From assembly GCA_913043285.1 (NCBI GenBank), contig CAJWML010000022.1, positions 1-64,000 of the forward strand: DNA of 64,000 bases, written 5' to 3'. The notes beneath the pieces are model-generated. The model ran no database searches and was not told where the DNA came from. It saw only the letters and a program-made list of their open reading frames with translations. Of this stretch, positions 53,033 to 62,814 are shown in pieces. Both the position numbers and the translations under genes were made by a program. Every line of letters begins with the position of its first letter. The first letter of the stretch is position 1. Source of the DNA: CAKZNE01 sp002695025 (GTDB lineage Bacteria; Bacteroidota; Bacteroidia; Flavobacteriales; Schleiferiaceae).

Positions 53033-54310
53033 CTATAAGTATTCCAGGGTGCGCTCCAGGCGCATCCCTCGGCTTCCTTTTATCAGAATGGTGCAGCCTT
53101 CTGGTTTTACCTGCTTCAGGTAATCCAGTAGTGCCTCGGTAGTTTCAAACTTAGTGGGATTACCGGCCGTTGTTGTCATAAAAGCTTTACCTATAAGGAT
53201 AGCTTCGTTAAGATTGAGTTCCGTTAGCAATTTGGCAATGCGGTTGTGTTCCTCAGCTTCATACTCACCCAGCTCAAACATATCACCCAGTATCACCCAC
53301 TTAGGATTACCCGGAAACTCCGCAAAGTTCCGTAAAGCCGCTTCCATACTGCTGGGGTTGGCATTATAAGCATCAACCACCAAAGTATTACGCTCCGTTT
53401 CTTGAACCTGTGAACGATTGTTGGTAGGATGGTAATTGGCAATAGCTTCTTGTGCTTTATCCAGGGGAACGTCAAAGTACTTGCCTATGCTTATTGCTGC
53501 TGCCAGGTTAGAGGCATTGTATTTTCCGGTAAGGTTGGACCTGAAAGCCAAGCCCTCATATTCCAGGGCAAGGAATGGATCGGCTGGATTAATGCTCTTG
53601 AAATGAAGATCATGGTCTTTTTCGTCCATTCCAAAAGTAAAACGTTCCAGCCCTTCCGTTTTCTCCATTTGAATAGGATCATCTGCATTGACCAATACCT
53701 TTTTCTGGTTGGCCCTTAAAAAAGCGTAGAGCTCTGATTTACCTTTGATCACTCCTTCCTTTCCACCAAAGCCTTCTAGGTGGGCCAGCCCGAAATTGGT
53801 GATGTATCCTATATCGGGTTTGCAGATAGAGGAAAGGAAAGCTATTTCCCCCTGGTGATTAGCGCCCATCTCAATAATAGCCATTTCATGTTCATCCCGA
53901 ATGTTCAGCAGGGTAAGGGGAACACCGATATGGTTGTTGAGGTTACCTTTGGTGGCCAGAGTTTTATAGCGGCAACAGAGCACCGCATACATCAGCTCCT
54001 TAGTGGTGGTTTTACCGTTGCTGCCGGTCAACCCGATAACCGGAATACTAAGCTGCTGCCGGTGAAATTTAGCCAGTTCCTGTAGCGTGTCAAGACTGTT
54101 GTGTACCAATACCCGGTTTGGACCGGAGTATTTCTCCTCATCAATTATGGCTAGCACTGCACCATCTTCCAACGCCTGCCCGGCAAATTCATTGCCGTTG
54201 AAATTGGCACCCTTCAGGGCAAAGAAAATGCTGCCCGGAGTGATGGATCTGGTGTCAGTGGATATGCCCTTGGATGCGACAAAGGCATCATAGAGATCAG
54301 ATAGTTCCAT
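53033..54310 (-). CDS. murF: UDP-N-acetylmuramoyl-tripeptide--D-alanyl-D-alanine ligase
   Basis: From the ATG at 54310 there are 425 residues, starting MELSDLYDAFVASKGISTDTRSI. The frame is open to 54460 but that part lies over a terminator and the end of gldJ. The Mur-ligase P-loop IGLTGSNGKTTTKELM, the IIEMGANHQGEI stretch and the C-terminal VVDAYNANPSSMEAAL are present. MurF adds D-Ala-D-Ala to the cell-wall precursor in the cytosol. An intrinsic terminator lies directly before its ATG, so expression may depend on read-through from gldJ. The murF-gldJ neighbourhood is typical of Flavobacteriia. Confidence 0.95.
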   Translation of the reverse strand: MELSDLYDAFVASKGISTDTRSITPGSIFFALKGANFNGNEFAGQALEDGAVLAIIDEEKYSGPNRVLVHNSLDTLQELAKFHRQQLSIPVIGLTGSNGKTTTKELMYAVLCCRYKTLATKGNLNNHIGVPLTLLNIRDEHEMAIIEMGANHQGEIAFLSSICKPDIGYITNFGLAHLEGFGGKEGVIKGKSELYAFLRANQKKVLVNADDPIQMEKTEGLERFTFGMDEKDHDLHFKSINPADPFLALEYEGLAFRSNLTGKYNASNLAAAISIGKYFDVPLDKAQEAIANYHPTNNRSQVQETERNTLVVDAYNANPSSMEAALRNFAEFPGNPKWVILGDMFELGEYEAEEHNRIAKLLTELNLNEAILIGKAFMTTTAGNPTKFETTEALLDYLKQVKPEGCTILIKGSRGMRLERTLEYL

Positions 54311-54318
54311 AAAAAAAT

Positions 54319-54338
54319 CCCCCGCTTTTGTGCGGGGG
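54319..54338 (-). terminator. Intrinsic terminator between gldJ and murF
   Basis: CCCCCGC-TTTTGT-GCGGGGG; on the minus strand the stem is followed by ATTTTTTT, and the T-run ends at the murF ATG. It leaves no room for a separate murF promoter. Confidence 0.8.
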
Positions 54339-54347
54339 ACTAATTTC

Positions 54348-55937
54348 TTAATTATATCTGTACCGTTCGAATTTATCCCGTTTTGGTTTCTCGGGATCTT
54401 GTTCGCGTTTTTCGTCTTCGTTCTGGAATCCGAGTTTATCCATAGCACAACGGAAACCAATGTAGTCCGTAGCCTGGTCTTCTTCCAGATACCTCCGGGT
54501 GCCCGGGCTCAGCCAGTAAGCCCTGTCCTTCCAGCTACCACCTTTATATACGCGGGTGGTATTACCAACCAGGGTAGTTTGAGCGTAGTCATACATAAGG
54601 GCTTCGCCTTCGGGTACTTCCTGGTCATAGTAAATACTGGATTCCTTATCACCATCGAGGTAGTCGCGGTAATCAGAATATTGATAGTTCCTGCGGTCCA
54701 GGTTTTCTTCTTCGGTTACAGGACGAATAGGAAGCTCTCCCGGTAGACGTGCAATGGCACTGTCATCATCATACTGAGGTTCCTGTAGGACTTCAAGAGC
54801 ACCGATGTCCTGATAATTCTTATCAAAAGTGGTGAACTGATTACCACGGAAAGGATTCAGGTCGGTCATATCCTCAGGGCTTAAAGGACGATATACGTCC
54901 ATTACCCATTCGGCAACGTTACCGGCCATATCATACAAACCGAAATCATTAGGAGGATAGAATTTAACCTGCATAGTATATTGTGCCTGGTCATTCAGCC
55001 ATCCACCAAGACCCATATAGTCACCGCGGCCTCTTTTGAAGTTGGCCAACATGTTACCACGTTCGTTTTTCTCGGGGTTGCGCATGGAAGAACCGGCCCA
55101 TGTGTACTTATTTCCTTCTGCAATACGGTTGTATTTACGGGCACCGATGTTTCCGTAGGCAGCGTATTCCCACTCGGCCTCAGTCGGCAGACGATACTTG
55201 GGAAGCAGGATACCATCCTCCATACGTACCGGACGACCTTCTTTACCGTAGGCACTGTTCGGGTTGTTGTCCTTAAGACCTTTGCGGTTTTGTTGAGTAT
55301 ATTCACCAGGCTTGTAGAGGTAAACCTCAGTGTTGAAGTGATCGGCATCCTGTTGATCGGGGAATTCATTGAAAACACCTTCTTCAATCAGGATCTGTTC
55401 GTTAACGCGGTCGGTACGCCAGGAGCAGAACTTCATGGCCTGTATCCAGCTAACACCAACAACAGGGTAAAAGTTATAGGCCGGAAAACGGAAGTAGTTT
55501 TCCACCATTGCTTCGTTATAGGATAATTTGTCCCTCCATACCAAAGTGTCAGGCAAGGCGCTATTGTAGATCTCGGGATAATAATCGTAATCAAATACGC
55601 GCATAAGCCAGTACAGGTATTCGCGGTAATCCACGTTTGTTACCTCGTTTTCGTCAATGTAAAACGATTGCACCGTTACCTGGCGGGGAATATTATTCCA
55701 ATCTTTATAAAAATCTTCTTCCACGCGGCCCATAGTGAAGGTACCTCCTTCAACAAATACAAGACCGGGGCCGGTTTGCATGCCGTCAAAATCATCATTG
55801 ATACTAAAACCTCCATTATCCTTATCGTTATAGGACCAGCCGGTAGTATTACTGGTGGATCCTCCGCAGGAAGTGAGCAATGCCACACCGGCTAACGAGA
55901 GGGAACTAAACACGGTTCTAAAGTTCATAGTCTTCAT
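54348..55937 (-). CDS. gldJ: Gliding motility/T9SS lipoprotein GldJ
   Basis: There are 529 residues. A signal with lipobox (SLAGVALLTSCGG) leads to an FGE-sulfatase/SUMF1-type domain: GLVFVEGGTFTMGR, FYIDENEVTNVDYREYLYW, GVSWIQAMKFCSWR, YRLPTEAEWEYAA, GLYDMAGNVAEWVMD, and at the end VYKGGSWKDRAYWLSPGTRR and IGFRCA. This is GldJ, an outer-membrane lipoprotein needed for gliding and for stability of the GldK-GldN ring of the type IX system. SUMF1 fold members without the catalytic Cys pair are structural. It is 27 bases after the PorP-like gene and ends at the murF terminator. Confidence 0.93.
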   Translation of the reverse strand: MKTMNFRTVFSSLSLAGVALLTSCGGSTSNTTGWSYNDKDNGGFSINDDFDGMQTGPGLVFVEGGTFTMGRVEEDFYKDWNNIPRQVTVQSFYIDENEVTNVDYREYLYWLMRVFDYDYYPEIYNSALPDTLVWRDKLSYNEAMVENYFRFPAYNFYPVVGVSWIQAMKFCSWRTDRVNEQILIEEGVFNEFPDQQDADHFNTEVYLYKPGEYTQQNRKGLKDNNPNSAYGKEGRPVRMEDGILLPKYRLPTEAEWEYAAYGNIGARKYNRIAEGNKYTWAGSSMRNPEKNERGNMLANFKRGRGDYMGLGGWLNDQAQYTMQVKFYPPNDFGLYDMAGNVAEWVMDVYRPLSPEDMTDLNPFRGNQFTTFDKNYQDIGALEVLQEPQYDDDSAIARLPGELPIRPVTEEENLDRRNYQYSDYRDYLDGDKESSIYYDQEVPEGEALMYDYAQTTLVGNTTRVYKGGSWKDRAYWLSPGTRRYLEEDQATDYIGFRCAMDKLGFQNEDEKREQDPEKPKRDKFERYRYN

Positions 55938-55964
55938 CCTTCAAGATTGTGTTGTGTTCTAAAA

Positions 55965-56948
55965 CTAAAATTTAGGACATTTTATTGCTTTGATCTGCTT
56001 CCTTCTCACCCGGCAAGGGAATTGATAAGAAAGGGATATTTCATGAGCACCACCAAGATCATTGGCAAATTGCGAAATGGTAATGTCGTAACTGTAACCT
56101 ATTTTCCAGGCCAGTTCATCAGGAGCGTATCCCAACAGCACTACAATAGCATCAGGGTTGGCAGTACTGGTACGGAAGCCCAGTCCTCCTGAAATAGGAC
56201 CTCTGCTGAAAGCGGTACTGAGGGTAAGTTGATCATAAGGCCCCTGAACCTGGTATACTATGTTGGGGATCAGGTAATTCTGCAGGCTATTGGAAAGTCT
56301 TTTACGGCCAAGAGGAATTGTTACCCCGGCATGCCCGGTAATTTTCATGGGCAATTTGGAGGTTTTGAAAAAACTCTCATCAGGCTGAGTAATGTGATTT
56401 ACGGTGGCTCCTATGTAGAAACGTTCTGTAAACCCTAGAAATCCCACACTAAGGTCAAGATGTGAATTGACGTTATTGCCCGGAGGTAGTTCATTGGATT
56501 CCTTAACAAAACCAAAAAACGGGTCTATCTGGTCGGGGAAGGTAAAACCATCCCAGTTTATAGCTCTTTGGCGGAAAGTTGCCTGAAAACCTGTGAGGAA
56601 AGAGAACTTCCTGGACACTTTTAAATGATACGAATAAATACCGCTTACCTCCGTAGTGGACAGTGCACCGTTACCTGCTTCATCGCGAATAGCCAGTAAA
56701 CCAAGCCCACCATTCAAACCGCTTACATATTGGTCATAAGAAGCTGAATACGTTTGGTAAACGTCCAGTACGGGATATTGATTACGGTAGTTGAGCGTAA
56801 TTCTGGGACATTTCGAAACACCCGCAAAAGCAGGGTTCAGATATAAGGGATTGGCATAATACTGTGTAAAGTGCGCATCCTGGGCCTTAAGGCCATCCGG
56901 TGCAAACCATGCCAATACAATTATAAGAGTCAGTAATTTCTTGCCCAT
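55965..56948 (-). CDS. PorP/SprF-family outer-membrane protein
   Basis: From the ATG at 56948 the protein has 327 residues; the frame extends to 57119 but lacks a signal there. The signal peptide (KKLLTLIIVLAWFAPDGLKAQ) is followed by the family start DAHFTQYYANPLYLNPAFAG, then alternating strands of an outer-membrane barrel. It ends with SLSYQFPCRVRRKQIKAIKCP, a short basic tail after the last strand. PorP/SprF proteins anchor secreted adhesins or serve type IX export. It lies just upstream of gldJ in the same direction and is divergent from porU. Confidence 0.9.
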   Translation of the reverse strand: MGKKLLTLIIVLAWFAPDGLKAQDAHFTQYYANPLYLNPAFAGVSKCPRITLNYRNQYPVLDVYQTYSASYDQYVSGLNGGLGLLAIRDEAGNGALSTTEVSGIYSYHLKVSRKFSFLTGFQATFRQRAINWDGFTFPDQIDPFFGFVKESNELPPGNNVNSHLDLSVGFLGFTERFYIGATVNHITQPDESFFKTSKLPMKITGHAGVTIPLGRKRLSNSLQNYLIPNIVYQVQGPYDQLTLSTAFSRGPISGGLGFRTSTANPDAIVVLLGYAPDELAWKIGYSYDITISQFANDLGGAHEISLSYQFPCRVRRKQIKAIKCPKF

Positions 56949-57139
56949 TCCAGTTAAGGGTTTCAAACTACAAGTATACAAATATTTTGCTGTTTGATTA
57001 AACTTTTGCGCTCCTCCCGGGAGAAGGTTACAAATAAAATGATTTTTTAGAACCTGTTCAATGAAAACTAACTTTGGCCGGAAAAATTTTGTCGTCACTT
57101 TTGTATTTTCATAATACATTGCCCGTTCAACCGTTTACC

Positions 57140-60100
57140 ATGTACAAATTTTTACGGATGAGAAGAAGCTTATTGCTGAGTGTTGTACTGATAGTTTTTG
57201 GTTTAGTGCCCTTTAGGTTAATGGCACAACAAAAACACACTATAGAATGGTCGGAGGAAAGGAGTACCGACATTGGGAGGGCTCCCTCCTTTAAAAATGC
57301 AGTATTCACTTATGAGCAGCCGGATCTTCTGAAGTCCTGTCACGTTGAAAAGGTAGATGTGCCAGGAGAGTATGAAGTGGAAATCTCGGAGGTGACTTAT
57401 ACATCCGCAACAGCACAGGAACAAAGCCTTCTTCAAAATAAAGAGCTCCCCACGCAACCGCGTATTATTGAGGTAGGTTATGGTGAAAGTCAGGGCCAGG
57501 TTGAAGTCTCGTACTGCGTAACCACCTATGTTAAGCAGTCTGGTATGATCAGGAAAATAACCGGTTTCAGCACACGCCTGAAACTAAAGGGCTCTAATCT
57601 TACCGGGCGCTTGTCTGTCCAGAATTTCAAAAACACATCCGTTCTCAGTACAGATGACTGGCATAAATTCTCGGTTGAGAAAGATGGGGTCTATAAATTA
57701 ACCCCGGCATTTTTGAAAGAATCAGGGGTGAAGTTGGACAATACTCCCATCAGCAGCCTGAGGGTTGCCGGAAATGGCAATGGTATATTGCCGGAGGCTA
57801 ACAGCGCTCCTCGTAAGGATGATCTCCTGGATATTCCTCTTAAAGTGGTTGACGTTAATAATAATGGTTTGTTTGATGGCTCGGACTATGCCTTATTTTT
57901 TGCCCGTGGTCCGCACGTTTGGAATTATGACGCATCTGAGGATCGCTTCAGGCATACTCTGAATTTTTATAGGGATGTCAACTATTATTTTGTTTCCGTA
58001 AATAGTGGACAAGGTCTTAGAATAGCAAACCGTCCCGGCAGTTCAGCCACCCCAGATGCCGTAGTCACTACCTATGATGACTACCAATTTAAAGAGGATG
58101 ACCTGGAAAACCTGGTGGGTGCGGGAAGAGTATGGGTAGGCGATGTTTTCGACTTTGACCTGGATAATAATTACGGTTTTAACTTTCCCGATCTGGTGCG
58201 ATCCGTACCCGTGAATATCCTGGTACGGGCCGTGGCGCGTTCCAGTACGGCTGGTACTTTCATGGAAGTAAAACAGGCCGGTAATACGGTCATGACCATT
58301 GCCTTTGATCCTTACCAGTCCGGAGAAAACCAACCCTATGTAACCATAGGAGCGGATGAAAGCTCTTTTACCAGTGCCGCGGATAATTTCTCGCTCAACC
58401 TCCGCTATGATAACAGTCTGAACCCAACTGGTGTGGCCTGGCTGGATTACATTGAGGTTCAGGTGAAGAGAAATCTTATTTATCGGAACAACGCTTTGTT
58501 ATTCAGGGATATCAATAGTGTACAAAGTGGTAATGTAACGGAATTCAGGATAGCCAACGCCAATGCCCAGACAGAGGTTTGGGACGTTACGGATATCAAC
58601 CAGGCCTTTGGTATAGATGGCCAGTTAAATGGCACTGATCTTTCAATACGTATTGCCACGGACTCGCTGCGGGAAATGGTGGCTGTTAAGGGCAATGACT
58701 TCCCGGCTCCGACCAGTGTAGGAAAGGTGGAAAACCAGAATTTACATGCCATGAGTCCCATGGAGATGGTTATTGTAACCCACAAGGATTTTTTACCGGC
58801 CGCAGAACGTCTGGCGGAATTCCACGAGTCGAATGACGGAATGGAAGTAGGGGTGGTTACTACCAATGAGGTGTTTAACGAATTCAGTTCTGGAGGGCAG
58901 GATATAACGGCTATCCGCGACTTTGTACGTATGTTGTATACACGCAGCAACGGATCAGGTACGGATCTTAAATACTTGTGCCTTATGGGTGATGCCAGTT
59001 ATGATTACCGGGACCGGCTTACCAATAACAATAATTTTGTTCCGGTTTGGCTGCGCCCCGGGGATTATGAGGCATTTAATCTCCAGGCCTCCAGTATCAG
59101 TGACGATTACTACGGTTACCTGGACCCTTCGGAGGGGAGCAACCTGATAACGGCATTATTGGATATCGGCATCGGAAGGGTTCCATGTGGCTCACTGGGC
59201 CAGGCCCAGGGTTTTGTGGATAAGGTAATTCACTATGCCACCGGTAATAACCGCTTTGGGGATTGGCGGAATAAAATATTGCTGATGGCGGATGACCTGG
59301 ACGATCCCAGTGGCTGGGAAAGGAAGTTTGTGAATATTTCCAATTCCCTTGAGCAGGCTGCATTGCAGTCTTCCAATGCCTTCAACGTAGATAAGATATA
59401 TATAGATGCCTATAAACAGGTAACCACCTCCGGAAGTGAATCCTATCCCGAAGCAAGTAAGGATATGTTCCGCAAGATCCAGCAGGGTAACCTGGTTACA
59501 AACTACATTGGTCACGGGGGCGAAATAGGTCTGGCTTCAGAAAAGTTCCTGCAGCTTTCGGATATTAATAACTGGACCAATTACGATGCAATGCCGCTCT
59601 TTCTTACCATTACCTGCGAGTTTACCCGTTTTGATGATCCCAAACGTGTATCGGCAGGGGAGCAGCTACTGTTAAATCCTGATGGGGGTGCTATTTCGTT
59701 GGTTTCCACTACCCGGGTGGTGGATGTGGAAACGGCCAGTGAGATCAATCAGAATATTTTTGACAGCCTTCTCACTCGCCCCAATAATCTACCTAAACGT
59801 CTCGGGGAGATCATTAAGGATGCTAAGAACGGAACCGGTCTGAGAAATAACCCCACCCGCCTTAAGTTCTCTCTTTTCGGTGACCCTTCCCTGAGGTTGG
59901 CCATTCCGTATTTTAGGGTGCAGACCAATGAGATCAATGGAAAACCGGTAGCCGCTGGAAATCTGGACACTTTGGAGGCGCTCAGCAAGATTACCATGAA
60001 GGGGCAGATCAATGATCTCAATGATCAGAAAATGGATGACTTTAATGGTGTTTTGAATATTTCAGTTTTTGATAAACCCACCTTGCGGCAAACCCTCAAT

Positions 60101-61000
60101 AATGATAAAGTACTGCCTGCCCCTCAGAATTTTTCGTTGCAGAATAGTTTAATATATCGTGGTAAGGTAAATGTGATAAACGGAGACTTTAATGTAGAGT
60201 TCCTGGTGCCACTGGACATTGCCTATCAATACGGGTTTGGTAAGATCAGCTACTATGCCACCAATAATGATGTGGACGCGGCTGGTGTGTTCGATACCAT
60301 TGTGGTAGGAGGCTTTAATGATAAAGCCCCTGCTGATAATACCGGCCCGGAGGTGAAACTGTATATTAATGATGAGTCTTTTGTAAGAGGCGGCATAACG
60401 AATGACAACCCTGAACTGTATGCGGTTATATCCGATTCATCGGGGGTAAATACTGTAGGTACAGGCATCGGGCATGATCTGGTTGCTGTATTGGACAATC
60501 AAACTGATCAGTCCTATGTGGTGAACGAATACTATGAAGCAGATCTTGATAGTTACCAGTCCGGATCAGTGCGTTATCCGTTCTTCGATCTGGAAGAGGG
60601 TGAGCATACTCTTAAATTAAAGGTGTTTGATGTATACAATAATTTCTCCGAGGCCGAAACGGAATTTATTGTAACCGATGATGAGGACCTGGCGCTTAAG
60701 CACGTTCTTAATTATCCTAATCCGTTTACCACCTACACCGAGTTTCAGTTTGAACACAACCGGGCCAACCAGCCTATGGATATACAAATACAGGTTTTTA
60801 CCGTATCAGGGAAACTGGTAAAGACCATTAATACCACCAAAGTGCCTAATGGTAACCGGGTAACCGGTATAGCCTGGAATGGGCTGGATGACTACGGTGA
60901 CAAAATTGGAAAGGGAGTTTACGTTTACCGGGTTAAAGTGAGGACCCAGGCTGATAATGTTTTGGCCGAGAAATACGAAAAACTGGTTATCTTACGTTGA
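57140..61000 (+). CDS. porU: T9SS signal peptidase/sortase PorU
   Basis: From the ATG at 57140 (another at 57158 is possible) the protein has 1286 residues. A signal peptide (LLLSVVLIVFGLVPFRLMAQ) begins it. The middle is a gingipain-type C25 peptidase domain with catalytic His792 (NYIGHGGEIG) and Cys826 (LTITCEFTRFD). VVTTNEVFNEFSSGGQDITA marks its start. The C-terminal part has a FlgD-like Ig domain (GIAWNGLDDYGDKIGKGVYVYRVKV). PorU removes the sorting domain of type IX cargo and attaches the product to the surface. It works with PorV, whose gene follows after 53 bases with its own promoter. The cargo includes the proteins at 17579 and 33700. Confidence 0.94.
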   Translation: MYKFLRMRRSLLLSVVLIVFGLVPFRLMAQQKHTIEWSEERSTDIGRAPSFKNAVFTYEQPDLLKSCHVEKVDVPGEYEVEISEVTYTSATAQEQSLLQNKELPTQPRIIEVGYGESQGQVEVSYCVTTYVKQSGMIRKITGFSTRLKLKGSNLTGRLSVQNFKNTSVLSTDDWHKFSVEKDGVYKLTPAFLKESGVKLDNTPISSLRVAGNGNGILPEANSAPRKDDLLDIPLKVVDVNNNGLFDGSDYALFFARGPHVWNYDASEDRFRHTLNFYRDVNYYFVSVNSGQGLRIANRPGSSATPDAVVTTYDDYQFKEDDLENLVGAGRVWVGDVFDFDLDNNYGFNFPDLVRSVPVNILVRAVARSSTAGTFMEVKQAGNTVMTIAFDPYQSGENQPYVTIGADESSFTSAADNFSLNLRYDNSLNPTGVAWLDYIEVQVKRNLIYRNNALLFRDINSVQSGNVTEFRIANANAQTEVWDVTDINQAFGIDGQLNGTDLSIRIATDSLREMVAVKGNDFPAPTSVGKVENQNLHAMSPMEMVIVTHKDFLPAAERLAEFHESNDGMEVGVVTTNEVFNEFSSGGQDITAIRDFVRMLYTRSNGSGTDLKYLCLMGDASYDYRDRLTNNNNFVPVWLRPGDYEAFNLQASSISDDYYGYLDPSEGSNLITALLDIGIGRVPCGSLGQAQGFVDKVIHYATGNNRFGDWRNKILLMADDLDDPSGWERKFVNISNSLEQAALQSSNAFNVDKIYIDAYKQVTTSGSESYPEASKDMFRKIQQGNLVTNYIGHGGEIGLASEKFLQLSDINNWTNYDAMPLFLTITCEFTRFDDPKRVSAGEQLLLNPDGGAISLVSTTRVVDVETASEINQNIFDSLLTRPNNLPKRLGEIIKDAKNGTGLRNNPTRLKFSLFGDPSLRLAIPYFRVQTNEINGKPVAAGNLDTLEALSKITMKGQINDLNDQKMDDFNGVLNISVFDKPTLRQTLNNDKVLPAPQNFSLQNSLIYRGKVNVINGDFNVEFLVPLDIAYQYGFGKISYYATNNDVDAAGVFDTIVVGGFNDKAPADNTGPEVKLYINDESFVRGGITNDNPELYAVISDSSGVNTVGTGIGHDLVAVLDNQTDQSYVVNEYYEADLDSYQSGSVRYPFFDLEEGEHTLKLKVFDVYNNFSEAETEFIVTDDEDLALKHVLNYPNPFTTYTEFQFEHNRANQPMDIQIQVFTVSGKLVKTINTTKVPNGNRVTGIAWNGLDDYGDKIGKGVYVYRVKVRTQADNVLAEKYEKLVILR

Positions 61001-61023
61001 TCACTCATTTTGAATAATAAAAC

Positions 61024-61031
61024 TACTTTTG
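61024..61031 (+). promoter_or_regulatory. Promoter -7 element (TACTTTTG) of porV
   Basis: Exact TAnnTTTG match, 23 bases after the porU stop and 23 before the porV ATG. Confidence 0.6.
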
Positions 61032-61053
61032 TACTCCTTTTATAAATCGTCTG

Positions 61054-62268
61054 ATGAAGAAGCTACTTTACCTTTCTTTCATTTTCTTATTAAGTATTAC
61101 TGCTAAAGCGCAGTTTGAAAATATTGAAACCGAAAACGCTTATTTCGAATCTCTGCGCAGTATTACTACTGCCGTGCCCATTATTGCCATTTCACCTGAT
61201 GCACGGGCCGGAGGTATGGGAGACGTGGGTGTTGCTTCTCAACCGGATATCAACTCCATTTACTGGAACCCTGCCAAACTGGCTTTTCTGGAAGACGGAA
61301 CCAGGGCTTTGTCCATTTCGTATACCCCTTGGCTGAATAAGCTGGTCAACGATATTAACCTAGCCTATCTTTCCGGGGCCGTTAAGATTGGTGATAATCA
61401 GGCAGCCGCTTTGGCCATGCGTTACTTCTCACTAGGGGAGATCAACTTTAAAAGTGAACAAAATGATGACCTGGGCAGCGCTTTTCCCTATGAAATGACG
61501 TTAAATGCTGCCTACGCTCTTAAGCTTAGTCAAACGATGTCTTTGGCCGTGGGTTTACGCTATATATATAGTAACCTTACAGCCGGTAACCAGGGCTTGG
61601 GTAGCAATACCAAACCTGGGCAAACGGTGGCTACGGATATCGGCTATTATTTTACCAGCCGTGAGTATAATATGGAAGGAGGAATGCGTCAATCTTTTGC
61701 AGCCGGTTTGAATATTTCGAATGTTGGAGGCAAGATTTCCTATTCCAATGATGCATCTTCCGATTTTATCCCTACCAACCTTAGGATCGGTGGAGCCTAC
61801 AACCTTCGCTTTGACAGGTATAACCGTATGTCTTTTATGGTGGATGTGAATAAGCTTTTGGTGCCTACGCCTCCCGTTCGTGAAGACGGTGATGAAGACG
61901 GAAACGGTGTTCCTGATGAGGTGATTGCCGGAAGAGATGATAATGTCAACGCCTTCCAGGGAATTTTTCAGTCCTTTAATGATGCCCCCGGAGGTTTCCG
62001 CGAAGAGCTGGAGGAAATCGTGATCAACACCGGGGTAGAGTTCTGGTATGATGACCGCTTTGCTTTCCGTGGAGGATATCAGTATGAGGATACTGAAAAA
62101 GGGGGACGTAAGTATTTCACCATTGGCCTGGGCTTGCGTTATAACGTATTCGGAATGGACTTTGCTTACCTTATTCCCGCCTCAGCTTTGGTAAAAAGCC
62201 CGCTTGAAAACACCTTGCGCTTCACCCTTCTCTTTGACTTTGAGAAGGTGGCCGCCAGTGATAATTAA
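61054..62268 (+). CDS. porV: T9SS outer-membrane protein PorV (LptO)
   Basis: There are 404 residues. A signal peptide (LLYLSFIFLLSITAKAQ) is followed by the PorV pattern AVPIIAISPDARAGGMGDVGVA and SIYWNPAKLAFLEDG, and then the barrel strands, as in FadL-like proteins. PorV carries sorting-domain cargo from the translocon to PorU on the surface. It follows porU and precedes cdd by seven bases. Confidence 0.95.
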   Translation: MKKLLYLSFIFLLSITAKAQFENIETENAYFESLRSITTAVPIIAISPDARAGGMGDVGVASQPDINSIYWNPAKLAFLEDGTRALSISYTPWLNKLVNDINLAYLSGAVKIGDNQAAALAMRYFSLGEINFKSEQNDDLGSAFPYEMTLNAAYALKLSQTMSLAVGLRYIYSNLTAGNQGLGSNTKPGQTVATDIGYYFTSREYNMEGGMRQSFAAGLNISNVGGKISYSNDASSDFIPTNLRIGGAYNLRFDRYNRMSFMVDVNKLLVPTPPVREDGDEDGNGVPDEVIAGRDDNVNAFQGIFQSFNDAPGGFREELEEIVINTGVEFWYDDRFAFRGGYQYEDTEKGGRKYFTIGLGLRYNVFGMDFAYLIPASALVKSPLENTLRFTLLFDFEKVAASDN

Positions 62269-62275
62269 TTCCTGT

Positions 62276-62758
62276 TTGAAGAAAGTCCAAAAGACCATTG
62301 AACTATGGGAGCTTACTATGGATGAGCTCAGCCCGGATCAATATAAAGTTGTAAAGGAGGCTGAAGAAGCTCTTAAAAGTAGCTATGCACCCTATAGCCA
62401 TTTTCCCGTTGGAGCAGCTATACTGCTTAAGAACGGTTCTATCATTAAAGGTTCCAACCAGGAGAATGCCGCTTATCCATCCGGTCTTTGTGCCGAACGC
62501 ACCGCTCTTTTTCACTATGGAGCCGGTCAGTATAACTCCGAGATTGACTCCATTGCCGTGGTGGTTGAAAAAGAAAAGGAAGGAGAATTTCCGTTTCCAT
62601 GCGGTAGTTGCCTGCAGGTGATGGTGGAATTTGCACAACGTCAAACAAGTCCGTACAATATACTGTTGTACCATCGCAAAAGTGGCAAGGTTCTGATGAG
62701 CAATACGGTTGAAAATATGCTTCCCTTTGCTTTCAGAAAAGAGCATCTGCCCGGGTAA
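62276..62758 (+). CDS. cdd: Cytidine deaminase
   Basis: The enzyme has zinc motifs ENAAYPSGLCAERTALF (Cys and catalytic Glu) and PCGSCLQ (two Cys ligands), and the substrate stretch AYSPYSHF-like YAPYSHFPVGAAIL. I take a TTG at 62276, which gives 160 residues and leaves seven bases after porV. Flavobacterial relatives have a similar N-terminus (basic KK start, then a short strand and DELS). The ATG at 62318 would cut this part off. It turns cytidine and deoxycytidine into uridine forms in the cytosol. The stop lies inside the stem of a terminator. Start confidence is moderate; family confidence high. Confidence 0.9.
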   Translation: MKKVQKTIELWELTMDELSPDQYKVVKEAEEALKSSYAPYSHFPVGAAILLKNGSIIKGSNQENAAYPSGLCAERTALFHYGAGQYNSEIDSIAVVVEKEKEGEFPFPCGSCLQVMVEFAQRQTSPYNILLYHRKSGKVLMSNTVENMLPFAFRKEHLPG

Positions 62759-62775
62759 GCTGTACCGGGCTTTTT
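62749..62775 (+). terminator. Intrinsic terminator overlapping the cdd stop
   Basis: GCCCGGGTA-AGCTG-TACCGGGC with one bulged G, followed by TTTTT. The cdd stop codon is part of the left arm and loop. Confidence 0.75.
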
Positions 62776-62779
62776 GTTA

Positions 62780-62787
62780 TAAATTTG
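62780..62787 (+). promoter_or_regulatory. Promoter -7 element (TAAATTTG) of pdhA
   Basis: A TAnnTTTG match five bases after the terminator and 28 before the pdhA ATG. So pdhA-pdhC is a separate unit from porV-cdd. Confidence 0.65.
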
Positions 62788-62814
62788 CGCCCAGCCATTA
62801 ATTCGAAACATACA

